Positions 1-8,524 of a stretch of DNA of 64,000 bases are shown here, one piece after another; positions within the stretch are counted from its first letter, which is position 1, and each line of letters opens with the position of its first letter. Where the stretch lies: assembly GCF_003477705.1 (NCBI RefSeq), contig NZ_QUDV01000005.1:124001-188000 (forward strand), given 5' to 3'. The translations under genes and the position numbers were made by a program. This stretch comes from Dorea sp. AF36-15AT. Its GTDB lineage: Bacteria > Bacillota > Clostridia > Lachnospirales > Lachnospiraceae. A model generated the notes under the pieces. It made no database searches, was not told the DNA's origin, and saw nothing but the letters and a program-made list of their open reading frames with translations.

Positions 1-642
1 TTGCAAATAACAGAAATTACTTAAAATTAGTTTATTTGACACACCAGTATACTTTGTGTGTTTTTTTTCGTTTATCAATTTAAGATCATAGAAAAAGTAG
101 TCAATGTATGGAAGAAGATCTTGATATACTTCTTGTGATGCATATCCGCAGGTTTCAATACAGGTAGAGATACCTTCATCTTTACATCTTTGAGCAAGTT
201 GAATGAGAAAATCTTTCTGATATGTTGCTTCGCCACCAGAAAAAGTGACGCCACCGCCGGAAACCTGATAAAAAGAGTTGTCTTTTTTTATTGTATCAAG
301 TACTTCTTCTACATTTTTTAGTTCACCTGACATGGTAAGTGCCTGACTATTGCAAGTGTTTGTACACACGTTGCAGGAAATGCAGTTGGAACGATTGATC
401 ATTATACCTGTAGTATTCCAGCTTAGTGCTTTTTGGGGACAAATCTGAATACATTTTTTACAACCAATACAGCGAGTAGGCCAGTACATCAATTGATGAG
501 TATTCTTTTGAGTTTCTGGATTAGCACACCAGATGCATTTGAGAGGACATCCTTTAAAGAAAACAACAGTTCTTATGCCTGGTCCATCTTTAACGGCATA
601 TCTTTCTATTTCGCTTATTATTCCTTTGATTGAATTGTTCAA
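1..642 (-). CDS. Glycyl radical enzyme activating protein, 3' end cut by window edge
   Basis: This is a radical SAM activase. It would use a 4Fe-4S cluster and S-adenosylmethionine to install the glycyl radical on the neighbouring enzyme at 659-3082. The first 214 residues are visible. The radical SAM motif CPLKCIWC is at residues 32-39. Two ferredoxin-type clusters follow (Cys58/61/64/68 and Cys87/90/93/97), as in dehydratase-type activases rather than the short PflA of pyruvate formate-lyase. The family motif GGGVTFSGGE is present. The start is a TTG at 642 with GAGGTGAT just upstream (646-653); no in-frame ATG fits better. It lies 16 bases after the stop of the enzyme gene, so the two are one minus-strand operon. 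The C-terminus lies outside the window. Confidence 0.9.
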   Translation of the reverse strand, partial: MNNSIKGIISEIERYAVKDGPGIRTVVFFKGCPLKCIWCANPETQKNTHQLMYWPTRCIGCKKCIQICPQKALSWNTTGIMINRSNCISCNVCTNTCNSQALTMSGELKNVEEVLDTIKKDNSFYQVSGGGVTFSGGEATYQKDFLIQLAQRCKDEGISTCIETCGYASQEVYQDLLPYIDYFFYDLKLINEKKHTKYTGVSNKLILSNFCYLQ

Positions 643-658
643 TATATCACCTCGGTTA

Positions 659-3082
659 TTATAGTTCATGTTCAGTTCTTGCAATGATGTCGTCTTTTGT
701 TTTTTCTTCAAGATCATTAAAAAGAGCACTATATCCAGCAACTCGTACTACCAGATCTTTATAATTTTCTGGATTTTTCTTTGCGTCAAGTAATGTTTCG
801 GTAGAGGTTACATTAAACTGAACATGCCATCCATCCATTGCAAAGAAAGCCTGAATAAGTCCCATAACTTTTTTGATTCCGTCGTGAGAGACCATTACAG
901 ATGGTGCTAATCGGATGTTTAACAGATTTCCACCTGTAATCAAGTGGTTTGGCATTTTGGCGATGGAATTTAGTACAGCTGTTGGACCAAGCTTATCTGT
1001 TCCGTGATACGGTGAGCAACCCTCTGATAATGGTTCACCGGATTTTCGTCCATCAGGAGATGCCCCTACAGGAAGTCCAGATGGAACATTTCCCGAAATG
1101 GTTGCTGTACATGGGTAGCTTAAACATCCAATCGGTCCACGTCCAATTCGTGTTGTTGGGTATCTGTCTTGTTCCTTCATAAAAGACAGGTAAACACTGG
1201 AACTAATCTTATCCACATAATCATCGTCATTGCCGAATTTTGGAGCTTTATTAAGGAGCATTCTACGTATGTTTTCGCCAGTTTCACCTTCGAAGTTTGT
1301 GTGTAAAACATTTAACAGTTCTGCTGGTGTAAGTTTTTTCTCTTCAAAGACGATTTTCTTTATAGCGGCTATGCTGTTGGCAACGTTTGTGATTCCTGTT
1401 TCAGGACCAGTAACCATATCATATACACTGCCACCTTCTTTTGCGTTCTTTCCTCGTTTTAAACAATCTTGAATCAGACCTGAGCAAAATGCGTCAGGGA
1501 CAAGCTCTTCGATGGCATAGTCGATACAGTGTTCACCGATTACGCGTGTTTTGACAACATAAGCCATTTGGGCATCATAATATTTGCGGAGTTCTTCGGT
1601 GGATGTCATTGAAGCAAAATCTTTATCCTGTTTTAAAAGTGTAATTCCAGTTCGCGGATCAGTACCTCCGTTCAATGTGATTTCCAGTACTTTTGCAAAG
1701 TTCGTAAAACTCATGCCGGCACTACGATAACCAAATTTTCCTGGAATGATAGGTTCGATGCAGCCGACAATTGCATAGTTATTAGCGTCAGCTGGAGCAA
1801 CTCCACGATTGATGAGAGAAGGAATCATAACATGGTCACCATGCATTGCTGGCATACCAAAGCCGAGTCGGATTACTTCTACACATTTTTCTAAATATGA
1901 CTGTGGATTCTTTTCGTTAAAACGTGCAGAAACGTTAGGTTGGGTTAAACGTGTCAGACTGACGCTGTCCAGACAGATCATAGTGAGATCGTTTACGGCA
2001 TCATCTCCTTCAGGAGTGATGCCTCCTAACGTCAAATTCTGATAGGTTGGATCACCGCCTGAAAAGCGAGTATGGCTCCATGGTCTGATTTTTACAACAC
2101 CAAAAGCTTTTATCCATAAGCATGCAAGGAGCTCGGTGGCTTTTTCTTGTGTGCATTTTTCGGTTTCGATATCGTTCTTATAATATGGATACAAATATTG
2201 ATCCAGACGACCGAATGACATAGAATGCCCATTGCTTTCTATTTGTGAAAGAAGATGTGCAAACCAGACACATTGTACGCCTTCTGCGAATGTTCTTGCC
2301 GGGTATTGTGGTACATGGCTGCAAACATCAGCGATATGTAAGTAGTTGGCTTTTTCTTCGGATGCTGTTGCTTGTGCAGCCAGTTCTTTTGCTAATGCAA
2401 CATATCGTTTAGCGTAGTCGATCATGCCTTCGTAAGTGATAATGACAGATTCATAAAAAATACGTTTATAATGATTGCCTGGAACTGTTAGGTCGAGGGC
2501 ATCTAAATTATCTTTGGCTTCGTCAATGATTCCCTGAGCACCATAATGAAGAATCTTTTCGAAATCCAACATAATATGTCCATCACCGGAAGTCATGTTT
2601 CCATTTGCTGATAAAACAGAAGCTTGATAAGCGTCTTTAACAGAAGCAGGTAAGGTTGCCTGACATCTGTCTTCAAGAGTTTTGCCTTTCCACCATCCTG
2701 CTATTTCTAATAGTTCTTTTCGAGTATCTGGACTAACCTGAAAGCGATCCCCAGGACGTTTATCTAATTGGTCAATTTCTTCAAAAATCCAGTTAACACA
2801 ATATTCAGGAAAGATAGATGCTGCTCGTAGAGATGCAGCATGATTACCAGCCAACAGTTGACCTGGCTCAATAAATAGATCTATATTGTCTAAAATATTT
2901 TTAAAAGCATAAGCACGTCGTTTGATGAGAGGTTCGTCTGTGTGCTCCTGATAGGCCTCGGTTAAATAACGAGCTCTTTGTACGCAGACTTCCTGCTCTA
3001 CATCGAGAGATTCTTTTTTTAATTGATTAATACGTTTTAACTGTTTGTTGGATAAAGTGCATTCTTTATAAGTTTTATACAT
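659..3082 (-). CDS. Glycyl radical enzyme, dehydratase/PflD type
   Basis: About 807 residues, full length for the family. The catalytic cysteine and general-base glutamate are in GCIEP (Cys441, Glu443). The C-terminal glycyl radical loop is RVAGYSALF, with the radical Gly at about 783. The single GCxEP cysteine, rather than the Cys-Cys pair of pyruvate formate-lyase, puts it with diol/choline/hydroxyproline-type lyases and dehydratases. The substrate cannot be read from sequence. ATG 3082 is chosen because AAAGGAG lies 11 bases upstream; ATG 3091 is possible but only 2 bases from that site. The frame stays open to 3148, but that is upstream of the likely transcript start. The activase follows. 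The divergent sugar-importer genes suggest a sugar- or polyol-derived substrate. Confidence 0.93.
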   Translation of the reverse strand: MYKTYKECTLSNKQLKRINQLKKESLDVEQEVCVQRARYLTEAYQEHTDEPLIKRRAYAFKNILDNIDLFIEPGQLLAGNHAASLRAASIFPEYCVNWIFEEIDQLDKRPGDRFQVSPDTRKELLEIAGWWKGKTLEDRCQATLPASVKDAYQASVLSANGNMTSGDGHIMLDFEKILHYGAQGIIDEAKDNLDALDLTVPGNHYKRIFYESVIITYEGMIDYAKRYVALAKELAAQATASEEKANYLHIADVCSHVPQYPARTFAEGVQCVWFAHLLSQIESNGHSMSFGRLDQYLYPYYKNDIETEKCTQEKATELLACLWIKAFGVVKIRPWSHTRFSGGDPTYQNLTLGGITPEGDDAVNDLTMICLDSVSLTRLTQPNVSARFNEKNPQSYLEKCVEVIRLGFGMPAMHGDHVMIPSLINRGVAPADANNYAIVGCIEPIIPGKFGYRSAGMSFTNFAKVLEITLNGGTDPRTGITLLKQDKDFASMTSTEELRKYYDAQMAYVVKTRVIGEHCIDYAIEELVPDAFCSGLIQDCLKRGKNAKEGGSVYDMVTGPETGITNVANSIAAIKKIVFEEKKLTPAELLNVLHTNFEGETGENIRRMLLNKAPKFGNDDDYVDKISSSVYLSFMKEQDRYPTTRIGRGPIGCLSYPCTATISGNVPSGLPVGASPDGRKSGEPLSEGCSPYHGTDKLGPTAVLNSIAKMPNHLITGGNLLNIRLAPSVMVSHDGIKKVMGLIQAFFAMDGWHVQFNVTSTETLLDAKKNPENYKDLVVRVAGYSALFNDLEEKTKDDIIARTEHEL

Positions 3083-3116
3083 TTCTTTCATCTCTCCTTT
3101 AAAAAAGTTTAAAATA

Positions 3117-3130
3117 GTAAACTGCTTTAC
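3117..3130. promoter_or_regulatory. Candidate operator 1 (GTAAA-N4-TTTAC palindrome)
   Basis: GTAAACTGCTTTAC is a palindrome lying about 6 bases downstream of the minus-strand -10 box, over the expected transcription start of the glycyl radical enzyme gene. It shares the string TTTACAAATG with operator 2. The most likely binder is the SorC-family regulator encoded at 3590. That assignment is inference from position and repetition. Confidence 0.6.
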
Positions 3131-3136
3131 AAATGA

Positions 3137-3165
3137 ATAATATATCAATAAAAGTGAAAAGTCAA
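3137..3165 (-). promoter_or_regulatory. Promoter of the glycyl radical enzyme operon
   Basis: Read on the minus strand: -35 TTGACT (3165-3160), a 17-base spacer, -10 TATTAT (3142-3137). Candidate operator 1 covers the expected start site. Confidence 0.65.
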
Positions 3166-3350
3166 TATATAAATATTTGATTCAATTTACACTATACAAG
3201 ATGGTTAAAAATATAAAGTATATTATTCCTTGAAATGGTATGATGTGTCAAAATGCATAAAAATAGTCGAGAAATAAAGCTAAAATCATATAATACAAAT
3301 AATCAAAGCAACAATAAAACGAAAACTTATAGTAAAATTGTGAAAAAGTA

Positions 3351-3378
3351 TTGACAATGAAAGAAAAAGATATATAAT
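3351..3378 (+). promoter_or_regulatory. Promoter of the SorC regulator/importer operon
   Basis: -35 TTGACA (3351-3356), a 16-base spacer and a perfect -10 TATAAT (3373-3378). The transcript would start near 3385, inside candidate operator 2, which fits negative autoregulation. Confidence 0.75.
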
Positions 3379-3382
3379 AAAC

Positions 3383-3397
3383 GTAAATCAAGTTTAC
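3383..3397. promoter_or_regulatory. Candidate operator 2 (GTAAA-N5-TTTAC palindrome)
   Basis: GTAAATCAAGTTTAC begins 4 bases after the -10 box of the regulator promoter. It has the same half-sites and the same position relative to the promoter as operator 1, and is followed by the same AAATG. This is a typical place for steric repression. Confidence 0.6.
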
Positions 3398-3589
3398 AAA
3401 TGTACAGTGCGTAGAAAAGAAAAAACAAAATAGATGAAACATAAATCATATAATGCGAATTGACAAAGGAAAAGCAGAATGTATATTGACTTTTTGAACA
3501 CCCGGCATTAAGGTTTAATTATATGTATTCGATATATTAAATTATTCAAGAGTGAAGTTGATAAGAATCAGCAGATATAGGAGGGTGTT

Positions 3590-4555
3590 ATGGCATTATC
3601 GCAAGATTATAAACATGATTTAAAGGTTAAGGCAGCATATTATTACTATAAAAAAGATATGAAATTAGCTGACATCGCAGATACGTTAAATGTATCCAGA
3701 GTAACATTGAATAAATTATTAAAGGAAGCTCTGGATGAAGGGATAGTGAGGATTGATATCGTCGATCACGATAATACAATTGGTATTCTTGAACTGGAAG
3801 AGATGGCTAAAGAAAGATTTCATCTAAAAGATATAGAAATTGCTCCTTCTTTTTCGGGAACATGTCATGATGTGGCATATGCAGCTGCTCGCATGGTAGA
3901 TAGTTTAATGTTTGACGGAATTAAAATATCGCTTACCTGGGGCGCAACACTGGAAATTTTGGTGGACTATCTCACTGGCAGTAATTTTATTAAGGATATT
4001 GAGGTATATACCTTGTTAGGAGCGCAGGGAACAATTGGAATGCAGATGCAGCCGAATACGATTGCCCAGAATTTGCTTCGGAAATACAAAGGGACAGGAT
4101 ATGTAATGAACGCTCCGTTTGTATGCGAAAAGGCAGAGACAGCTCAAAGTATTATGAGTGATAAGTCATTTACTTCTATAGTAGATAAAGCCAGAAGTTC
4201 AGATTTGACGCTGGTAGGAATCGGTCCTACGCCAAATACAGCTGCCAGTAAATCCAGTATGCGCTATGATATGGAGACAATTCGAGAATTAAAGAACAGT
4301 AATGTGTGCGGGGATATATGCTCTAATTTTTATGATATATATGGAAATATATGTAATAACCCATTGTGTGATCGTTTTGTAAAAACTGGCTTGGATGAAA
4401 TTCAAAAACATAAAAATGTTGTTGGAATTGCAAATGGAGATCATAAAGTTGCTTCTATTCTGGGGGCACTCAATGGTGGATATTTAGACACATTGATTAC
4501 GGATCAAAAGACAATAGTCGATGTGATAGAAATGGCAGACCGTCTGGGAATTTAA
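3590..4555 (+). CDS. SorC/DeoR-type sugar-binding transcriptional regulator
   Basis: 321 residues. The N-terminal helix-turn-helix (about residues 10-50) contains MKLADIADTLNVSRVTLNKL, typical of SorC-family regulators such as DeoR of Bacillus and CggR. The rest is the sugar-phosphate-binding effector domain, with the characteristic segment SLTWGATLEILVDYL and a conserved Gly-rich stretch GIANGDHK near the C-terminus. The start follows GGAGGGTGTT. It is divergent from the glycyl radical enzyme and upstream of an ABC importer, so it probably senses the imported sugar or its phosphate and controls both operons. The two GTAAA/TTTAC palindromes are its likely targets. Confidence 0.9.
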   Translation: MALSQDYKHDLKVKAAYYYYKKDMKLADIADTLNVSRVTLNKLLKEALDEGIVRIDIVDHDNTIGILELEEMAKERFHLKDIEIAPSFSGTCHDVAYAAARMVDSLMFDGIKISLTWGATLEILVDYLTGSNFIKDIEVYTLLGAQGTIGMQMQPNTIAQNLLRKYKGTGYVMNAPFVCEKAETAQSIMSDKSFTSIVDKARSSDLTLVGIGPTPNTAASKSSMRYDMETIRELKNSNVCGDICSNFYDIYGNICNNPLCDRFVKTGLDEIQKHKNVVGIANGDHKVASILGALNGGYLDTLITDQKTIVDVIEMADRLGI

Positions 4556-4677
4556 TGGTTATACATTCCTCTTGATGGACGATTTGTCAGGTTAAGTAAG
4601 AGTTTTATTTGCTGCGGGCAAATGAAGCTGCGTAGAGAGTCGCAACTTATAAAAATTAAATCAAGGAGGATGTAAAC

Positions 4678-5823
4678 ATGAAAAAAAGATTAGTAACTCT
4701 GATGGCGCTGGTTACATGTGTTGCAATGGTTGCATCGATGGCAGGATGTGGAAGCAATAGTTCGGACACAGATGCAAAATCAAATGACAATTCAACCAAA
4801 ACGGAAGCGAAACAATGGGATTATGGATCTATGGAAGAGAAAGTAGATTACATGGAATTGGTTGACAAACTCTGGGGTTCTGAAGTGTTAGTTCCAGATA
4901 AAAAACTGACGATTGGATTTATTCCAAAAGCATTGGAAAATGAATTTTGGCAGATGGTTGATGACGGAATCCAAGAAGAAGTTGATAAGATGAATGAAGC
5001 TGGTTTTGACGTGACATTGGATACGGTATCTCCGCAGGGGGAAACAGATTATGAGGGCCAGTTATCGATTATGACTGATATGGTAAATAAGGGATATGAT
5101 GCGATTATTGTAGGACCTATCACGGATTCTAACTGTGTTCCTGGCATTGAACGTGCACAGGAAGCAGGTATTCCGGTTATCCCAGTATGGGTAGAGTTTA
5201 AAGATGATCCGTATGTAAATATTTGTGTTGGCTCTAATGCGTATGCGGAAGGTCAGGCAGCAGCGGAATATTTTGCTGAAAAGATAGGCGATGAAGGTGG
5301 ACAGGTTGCAGTTATAACTGGTATTGCAAGCAACCCAATCACACCAGAAAGAACCAATGGATTTTCAGAATACTTCGAAAAAAATGATCTGAATATTGAA
5401 GTTGTTGATGTGCAGAATGGCGATTGGGATCGTTCAAAGGCGAAGGATGTTGCAGATACTATGCTAAAAGCATATCCAGATCTGAAGGGTATTTATTGTA
5501 ATAATGATACTATGGCAATGGGAGTTGTAGAGGCAGTTAGAGGTGCGGATAAAATGGATGAAGTCATCGTTGGTGGTACAGATGCTATTTCCGAGGCTCT
5601 TACCTCTATAAAAGAAGGAGATTTGGATTATACTACAAATAATTTTCCACATTATGTAGGAAAAATTGCACTTGTAGAGGCTATTCGTACATTGGCTGGT
5701 GAAAATCTTCCGGAGAATATTACAACTCCTGTAGCTGGTATGTCAAGTGATAATATTGATACACCGGAGGCTGACATTGTAGGATGGAAAGATCTTGAAT
5801 GGGTATCTGAATACAGTAAGTAA
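4678..5823 (+). CDS. ABC sugar transporter substrate-binding lipoprotein (RbsB-like)
   Basis: 381 residues. It has a lipoprotein signal peptide with the lipobox ending at Cys24 (ASMAGC) and a low-complexity Ser/Asn/Lys linker. Two lobes of a type I periplasmic-binding fold follow, with the ribose-family segments LTIGFIPKALENEFW and IYCNNDTMAMGVVEA. It would sit on the outer face of the membrane and deliver sugar to the permease at 7420. AAGGAGGATG precedes the start at good spacing. It follows the regulator by 122 bases and precedes the ATPase, with an attenuator-like hairpin between. Family members bind pentoses, hexoses, polyols or AI-2-like ligands; the ligand here is unknown. Confidence 0.92.
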   Translation: MKKRLVTLMALVTCVAMVASMAGCGSNSSDTDAKSNDNSTKTEAKQWDYGSMEEKVDYMELVDKLWGSEVLVPDKKLTIGFIPKALENEFWQMVDDGIQEEVDKMNEAGFDVTLDTVSPQGETDYEGQLSIMTDMVNKGYDAIIVGPITDSNCVPGIERAQEAGIPVIPVWVEFKDDPYVNICVGSNAYAEGQAAAEYFAEKIGDEGGQVAVITGIASNPITPERTNGFSEYFEKNDLNIEVVDVQNGDWDRSKAKDVADTMLKAYPDLKGIYCNNDTMAMGVVEAVRGADKMDEVIVGGTDAISEALTSIKEGDLDYTTNNFPHYVGKIALVEAIRTLAGENLPENITTPVAGMSSDNIDTPEADIVGWKDLEWVSEYSK

Positions 5824-5843
5824 TTACCAATAACAGCAAGACG

Positions 5844-5870
5844 GGGCAGTCTATTATTGGCTGCCCTTTT
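5844..5870 (+). terminator. Hairpin with T-run between binding protein and ATPase (attenuator)
   Basis: GGGCAG (5844-5849) pairs with CTGCCC (5861-5866), followed by TTTT. A weak terminator here would make binding-protein transcripts more abundant than ATPase/permease transcripts, a common arrangement in ABC import operons. Confidence 0.55.
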
Positions 5871-5910
5871 GCATTTGAAAATGATAAAAGTTATTGAAGG
5901 AGCGGACAGT

Positions 5911-7416
5911 ATGAGTAAGGAACAATATATTGAGTTCAGACATATATCCAAAGAATTCCCAGGTGTAAAAGCTTTGAATGATATTAATTTCACGATCAAA
6001 AAAGGTGAAACACATGCAATTCTGGGTGAGAATGGAGCTGGAAAATCAACACTTTTGAATATTTTACATGGAATTTATCAGCCTACAGATGGGGAATTGT
6101 TGATTGATGGAGAAAAAATGTCATTTGATACGGCAAATGACGCAATACGATATGGAATAGCAAAGGTACATCAAGAAATTAATATGGTTCCTGAGATGAC
6201 AGTTGCACAGAATATTGCATTGGGCAATGAACCGAAAAAATTTGGAATAATTGATTTTAAGAAATTAAATAAGGATGTTGAAAAAGTATTACAGCGATTA
6301 CACTGCACAATTAAGCCAACTGATAAAACGGGTGATTTGACTAATGGTGAAATGCAGATCTTGCAGATTGCAAAAGCGTTATATTTGAATTCGAAAGTGT
6401 TATCTTTGGATGAGCCAACAGCATCACTTAGTACACAAGAAACAGAAATACTATTTGAAATAATAGAAGAGTTGAAAGAAAAGGGTATTACTATCTTGTA
6501 TATCAGTCATCGTTTAGATGAAATTTTTCGTATAGCAGATCGTGCTACAGTTATGCGAGATGGAAAGTATATTGGCACATTTGAAATGAAAGATATGACA
6601 AAGGAAAAATTGATTTACAATATGGTAGGGCGTGATGTTGAAATGTTTGCGACACGTCAAAAACCATCCAGAGTGGATAGAGGGGTTGAAGTTATGCGTG
6701 TTGATAATCTTTCTGACGATGGTATGGTGAAAAATGTAGATTTTAATTTATATAAAGGAGAGATACTTGGATTTTTTGGATTGGTTGGAGCTGGAAGGAC
6801 AGATGTGATGCGCACAGTGTTTGGGGCTTCCAAGAAAAAAACAGGTTCTATTAGTATTCATGGTAAAGAAGTGAATATTAAAAATCCCACAGATGCGGTG
6901 AAGTCAGGCATTGCGTTGATTCCGGAAGACCGTAAGAGGCAAGGATTTAATTACAACTTGAGTAATGGAGAGAATATGGCATTGGCTTCATTGGGGAATT
7001 TTACAAAATATGGATTGATTAATCATCGTAAAAAACTAGATCAAGCAACAAAACTATTAGGGAGTATTAATTTGAAACCAAATGATCCTAACTTTATGAC
7101 GGCTAATCTGTCTGGTGGTAATCAGCAGAAAGTTGTTCTTGGTAAGTGGTTGTCTGCGTCAGGTGACATTATGATTTTTGACGAACCGACAAAAGGAATT
7201 GATGTTGGAGCAAAAGCCGAAATATATGCACTTATGGAGGAACTCTTGGAGCAAGGTAAGTCAATAATTATGGTTTCTTCAGAACTGACAGAAGTTATGG
7301 GAATGAGCGATCGCATATATGTAATGAAAGATGGAAAAATTACAGCAGAAATTGATCGTAACGAATTTAATGAGCAAATGATTCTGACATGTGCATTAGA
7401 GGAAAATGAGGTGTAA
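5911..7416 (+). CDS. ABC sugar importer ATPase, RbsA-type double nucleotide-binding protein
   Basis: 501 residues from the ATG at 5911, preceded 8 bases upstream by GAAGGAG. An in-frame TTG at 5857 lies inside the hairpin and has no such site. Two ABC domains are visible. The first has Walker A GENGAGKST at 39-47 and a Walker B ending in DEPTASL. The second has the usual degenerate Walker A of this family (GLVGAGRTD), an LSGGNQQKV signature and FDEPTKGIDVGAKAEIY. It powers uptake through the permease at 7420, which starts 3 bases after its stop. It belongs to the carbohydrate uptake transporter-2 group. Confidence 0.95.
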   Translation: MSKEQYIEFRHISKEFPGVKALNDINFTIKKGETHAILGENGAGKSTLLNILHGIYQPTDGELLIDGEKMSFDTANDAIRYGIAKVHQEINMVPEMTVAQNIALGNEPKKFGIIDFKKLNKDVEKVLQRLHCTIKPTDKTGDLTNGEMQILQIAKALYLNSKVLSLDEPTASLSTQETEILFEIIEELKEKGITILYISHRLDEIFRIADRATVMRDGKYIGTFEMKDMTKEKLIYNMVGRDVEMFATRQKPSRVDRGVEVMRVDNLSDDGMVKNVDFNLYKGEILGFFGLVGAGRTDVMRTVFGASKKKTGSISIHGKEVNIKNPTDAVKSGIALIPEDRKRQGFNYNLSNGENMALASLGNFTKYGLINHRKKLDQATKLLGSINLKPNDPNFMTANLSGGNQQKVVLGKWLSASGDIMIFDEPTKGIDVGAKAEIYALMEELLEQGKSIIMVSSELTEVMGMSDRIYVMKDGKITAEIDRNEFNEQMILTCALEENEV

Positions 7417-7419
7417 GGT

Positions 7420-8373
7420 ATGAAAAATAAATTCAAAAAAATGGAAAGAGAATTAACACTTTTAGCAGCATTGGCAGTGATTGTGATAGTTTTTACAGTT
7501 ATTAACCCAATTTACATATCTGTATTAAATATCAGCGATATTATTGAACAGTCGGTTATTTTTGGATTGATGGGAATAGGAATGACATTTGTGATTATTA
7601 CGGGTGGAATTGATTTGTCTGTGGGATCGATTTTGGCATTAGTTGCCGTAACTGCAGCCAAACTATCGTCAGGTGGTATGAACGTTGTGGGTGTAGTTGT
7701 TATCTCTGCTCTGCTTGGGGCTGTATTAGGACTTGTCAATGGATTTATGGTTTCTTATATGAAATTACAGCCATTTATTGCAACGATGGGATCAATGTCG
7801 ATCTATAGAGGTATTTCTTATATTGTTACAGATGGTTTTCCGGTTTCAGGGGTAGCTTCATCTTTTAGAAGTTTATTTTATGGAAAAATTGCAGTTGGTT
7901 TAAGATCTTCGGTTGTTGTTTTGATTGTATTCGCAATAATTGCGCATGTTTTGCTGAAATACACAAGATTTGGAAATTATGTATATGCTATGGGAGGTAA
8001 TGAAGAAGCAACGAAGCTTTCTGGAGTTAGGGTGGATAGAAATAGAGTTGTTGCTTATATTATATGCGGAGTAGGGTCAGGACTAGCAGCTATGATATTA
8101 ATTGCGAAGCTTGCAAGTGGTGAACCTACAGCCGGTAACGGATATGAATTGAATGCAATTGCCGCAGCATGTATTGGTGGAACAAGTATGTCAGGAGGAC
8201 GTGGTACAATAGCGGGAACTGTGATAGGTGCAATCTTATTCTCAGCATTAAAGGTTGGATTAATAACTTCGGGAGTAGATACTTTCTGGCAATATGTTGC
8301 AACAGGCGTTGTAATAATTATTGCTGCTTATGTCGAAATTATTCAGTCGAAACTGGCTAAAAGAAGCAAATAA
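7420..8373 (+). CDS. ABC sugar importer permease (RbsC-like)
   Basis: 317 residues, almost entirely hydrophobic, with 8-10 predicted membrane segments. It carries the family landmark TGGIDLSVGSILAL and the cytoplasmic loop AMGGNEEATKLSGV that contacts the ATPase. The start lies 3 bases after the ATPase stop with a weak AGGT-type site, so translation is probably coupled. It completes a binding protein/ATPase/permease importer of the ribose type. Base use is AT-rich like the other importer genes and unlike the aldolase that follows. Confidence 0.94.
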   Translation: MKNKFKKMERELTLLAALAVIVIVFTVINPIYISVLNISDIIEQSVIFGLMGIGMTFVIITGGIDLSVGSILALVAVTAAKLSSGGMNVVGVVVISALLGAVLGLVNGFMVSYMKLQPFIATMGSMSIYRGISYIVTDGFPVSGVASSFRSLFYGKIAVGLRSSVVVLIVFAIIAHVLLKYTRFGNYVYAMGGNEEATKLSGVRVDRNRVVAYIICGVGSGLAAMILIAKLASGEPTAGNGYELNAIAAACIGGTSMSGGRGTIAGTVIGAILFSALKVGLITSGVDTFWQYVATGVVIIIAAYVEIIQSKLAKRSK

Positions 8374-8524
8374 TATAAAAGAAGCAATAAGCATAAAAAT
8401 AAGGAATCTATAATTTGATTCATACGTTGATTACTAATGAAACGATGGCGCAACGACTGTTATGGTATCGAACAAGGGTATTTCGAACTTACCAGGAATG
8501 GAGATATAATTAGGAGGGTATAGT

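Larger units (their letters stand above)
3083..3589. other. Divergent control region between the glycyl radical enzyme and the SorC-type regulator
   Basis: AT-rich intergenic region. It holds one promoter facing each way and two matching palindromes, listed separately. The short open frames in it have no credible coding features. The rest of the leader up to 3589 shows nothing else I recognise. Confidence 0.7.

Noticed and set aside
3248..3442. 64-residue minus-strand frame in the divergent control region
   Set aside because: Extremely Phe/Tyr-rich translation of an AT-rich promoter region, no ribosome site, and it overlaps the + strand promoter and operator.
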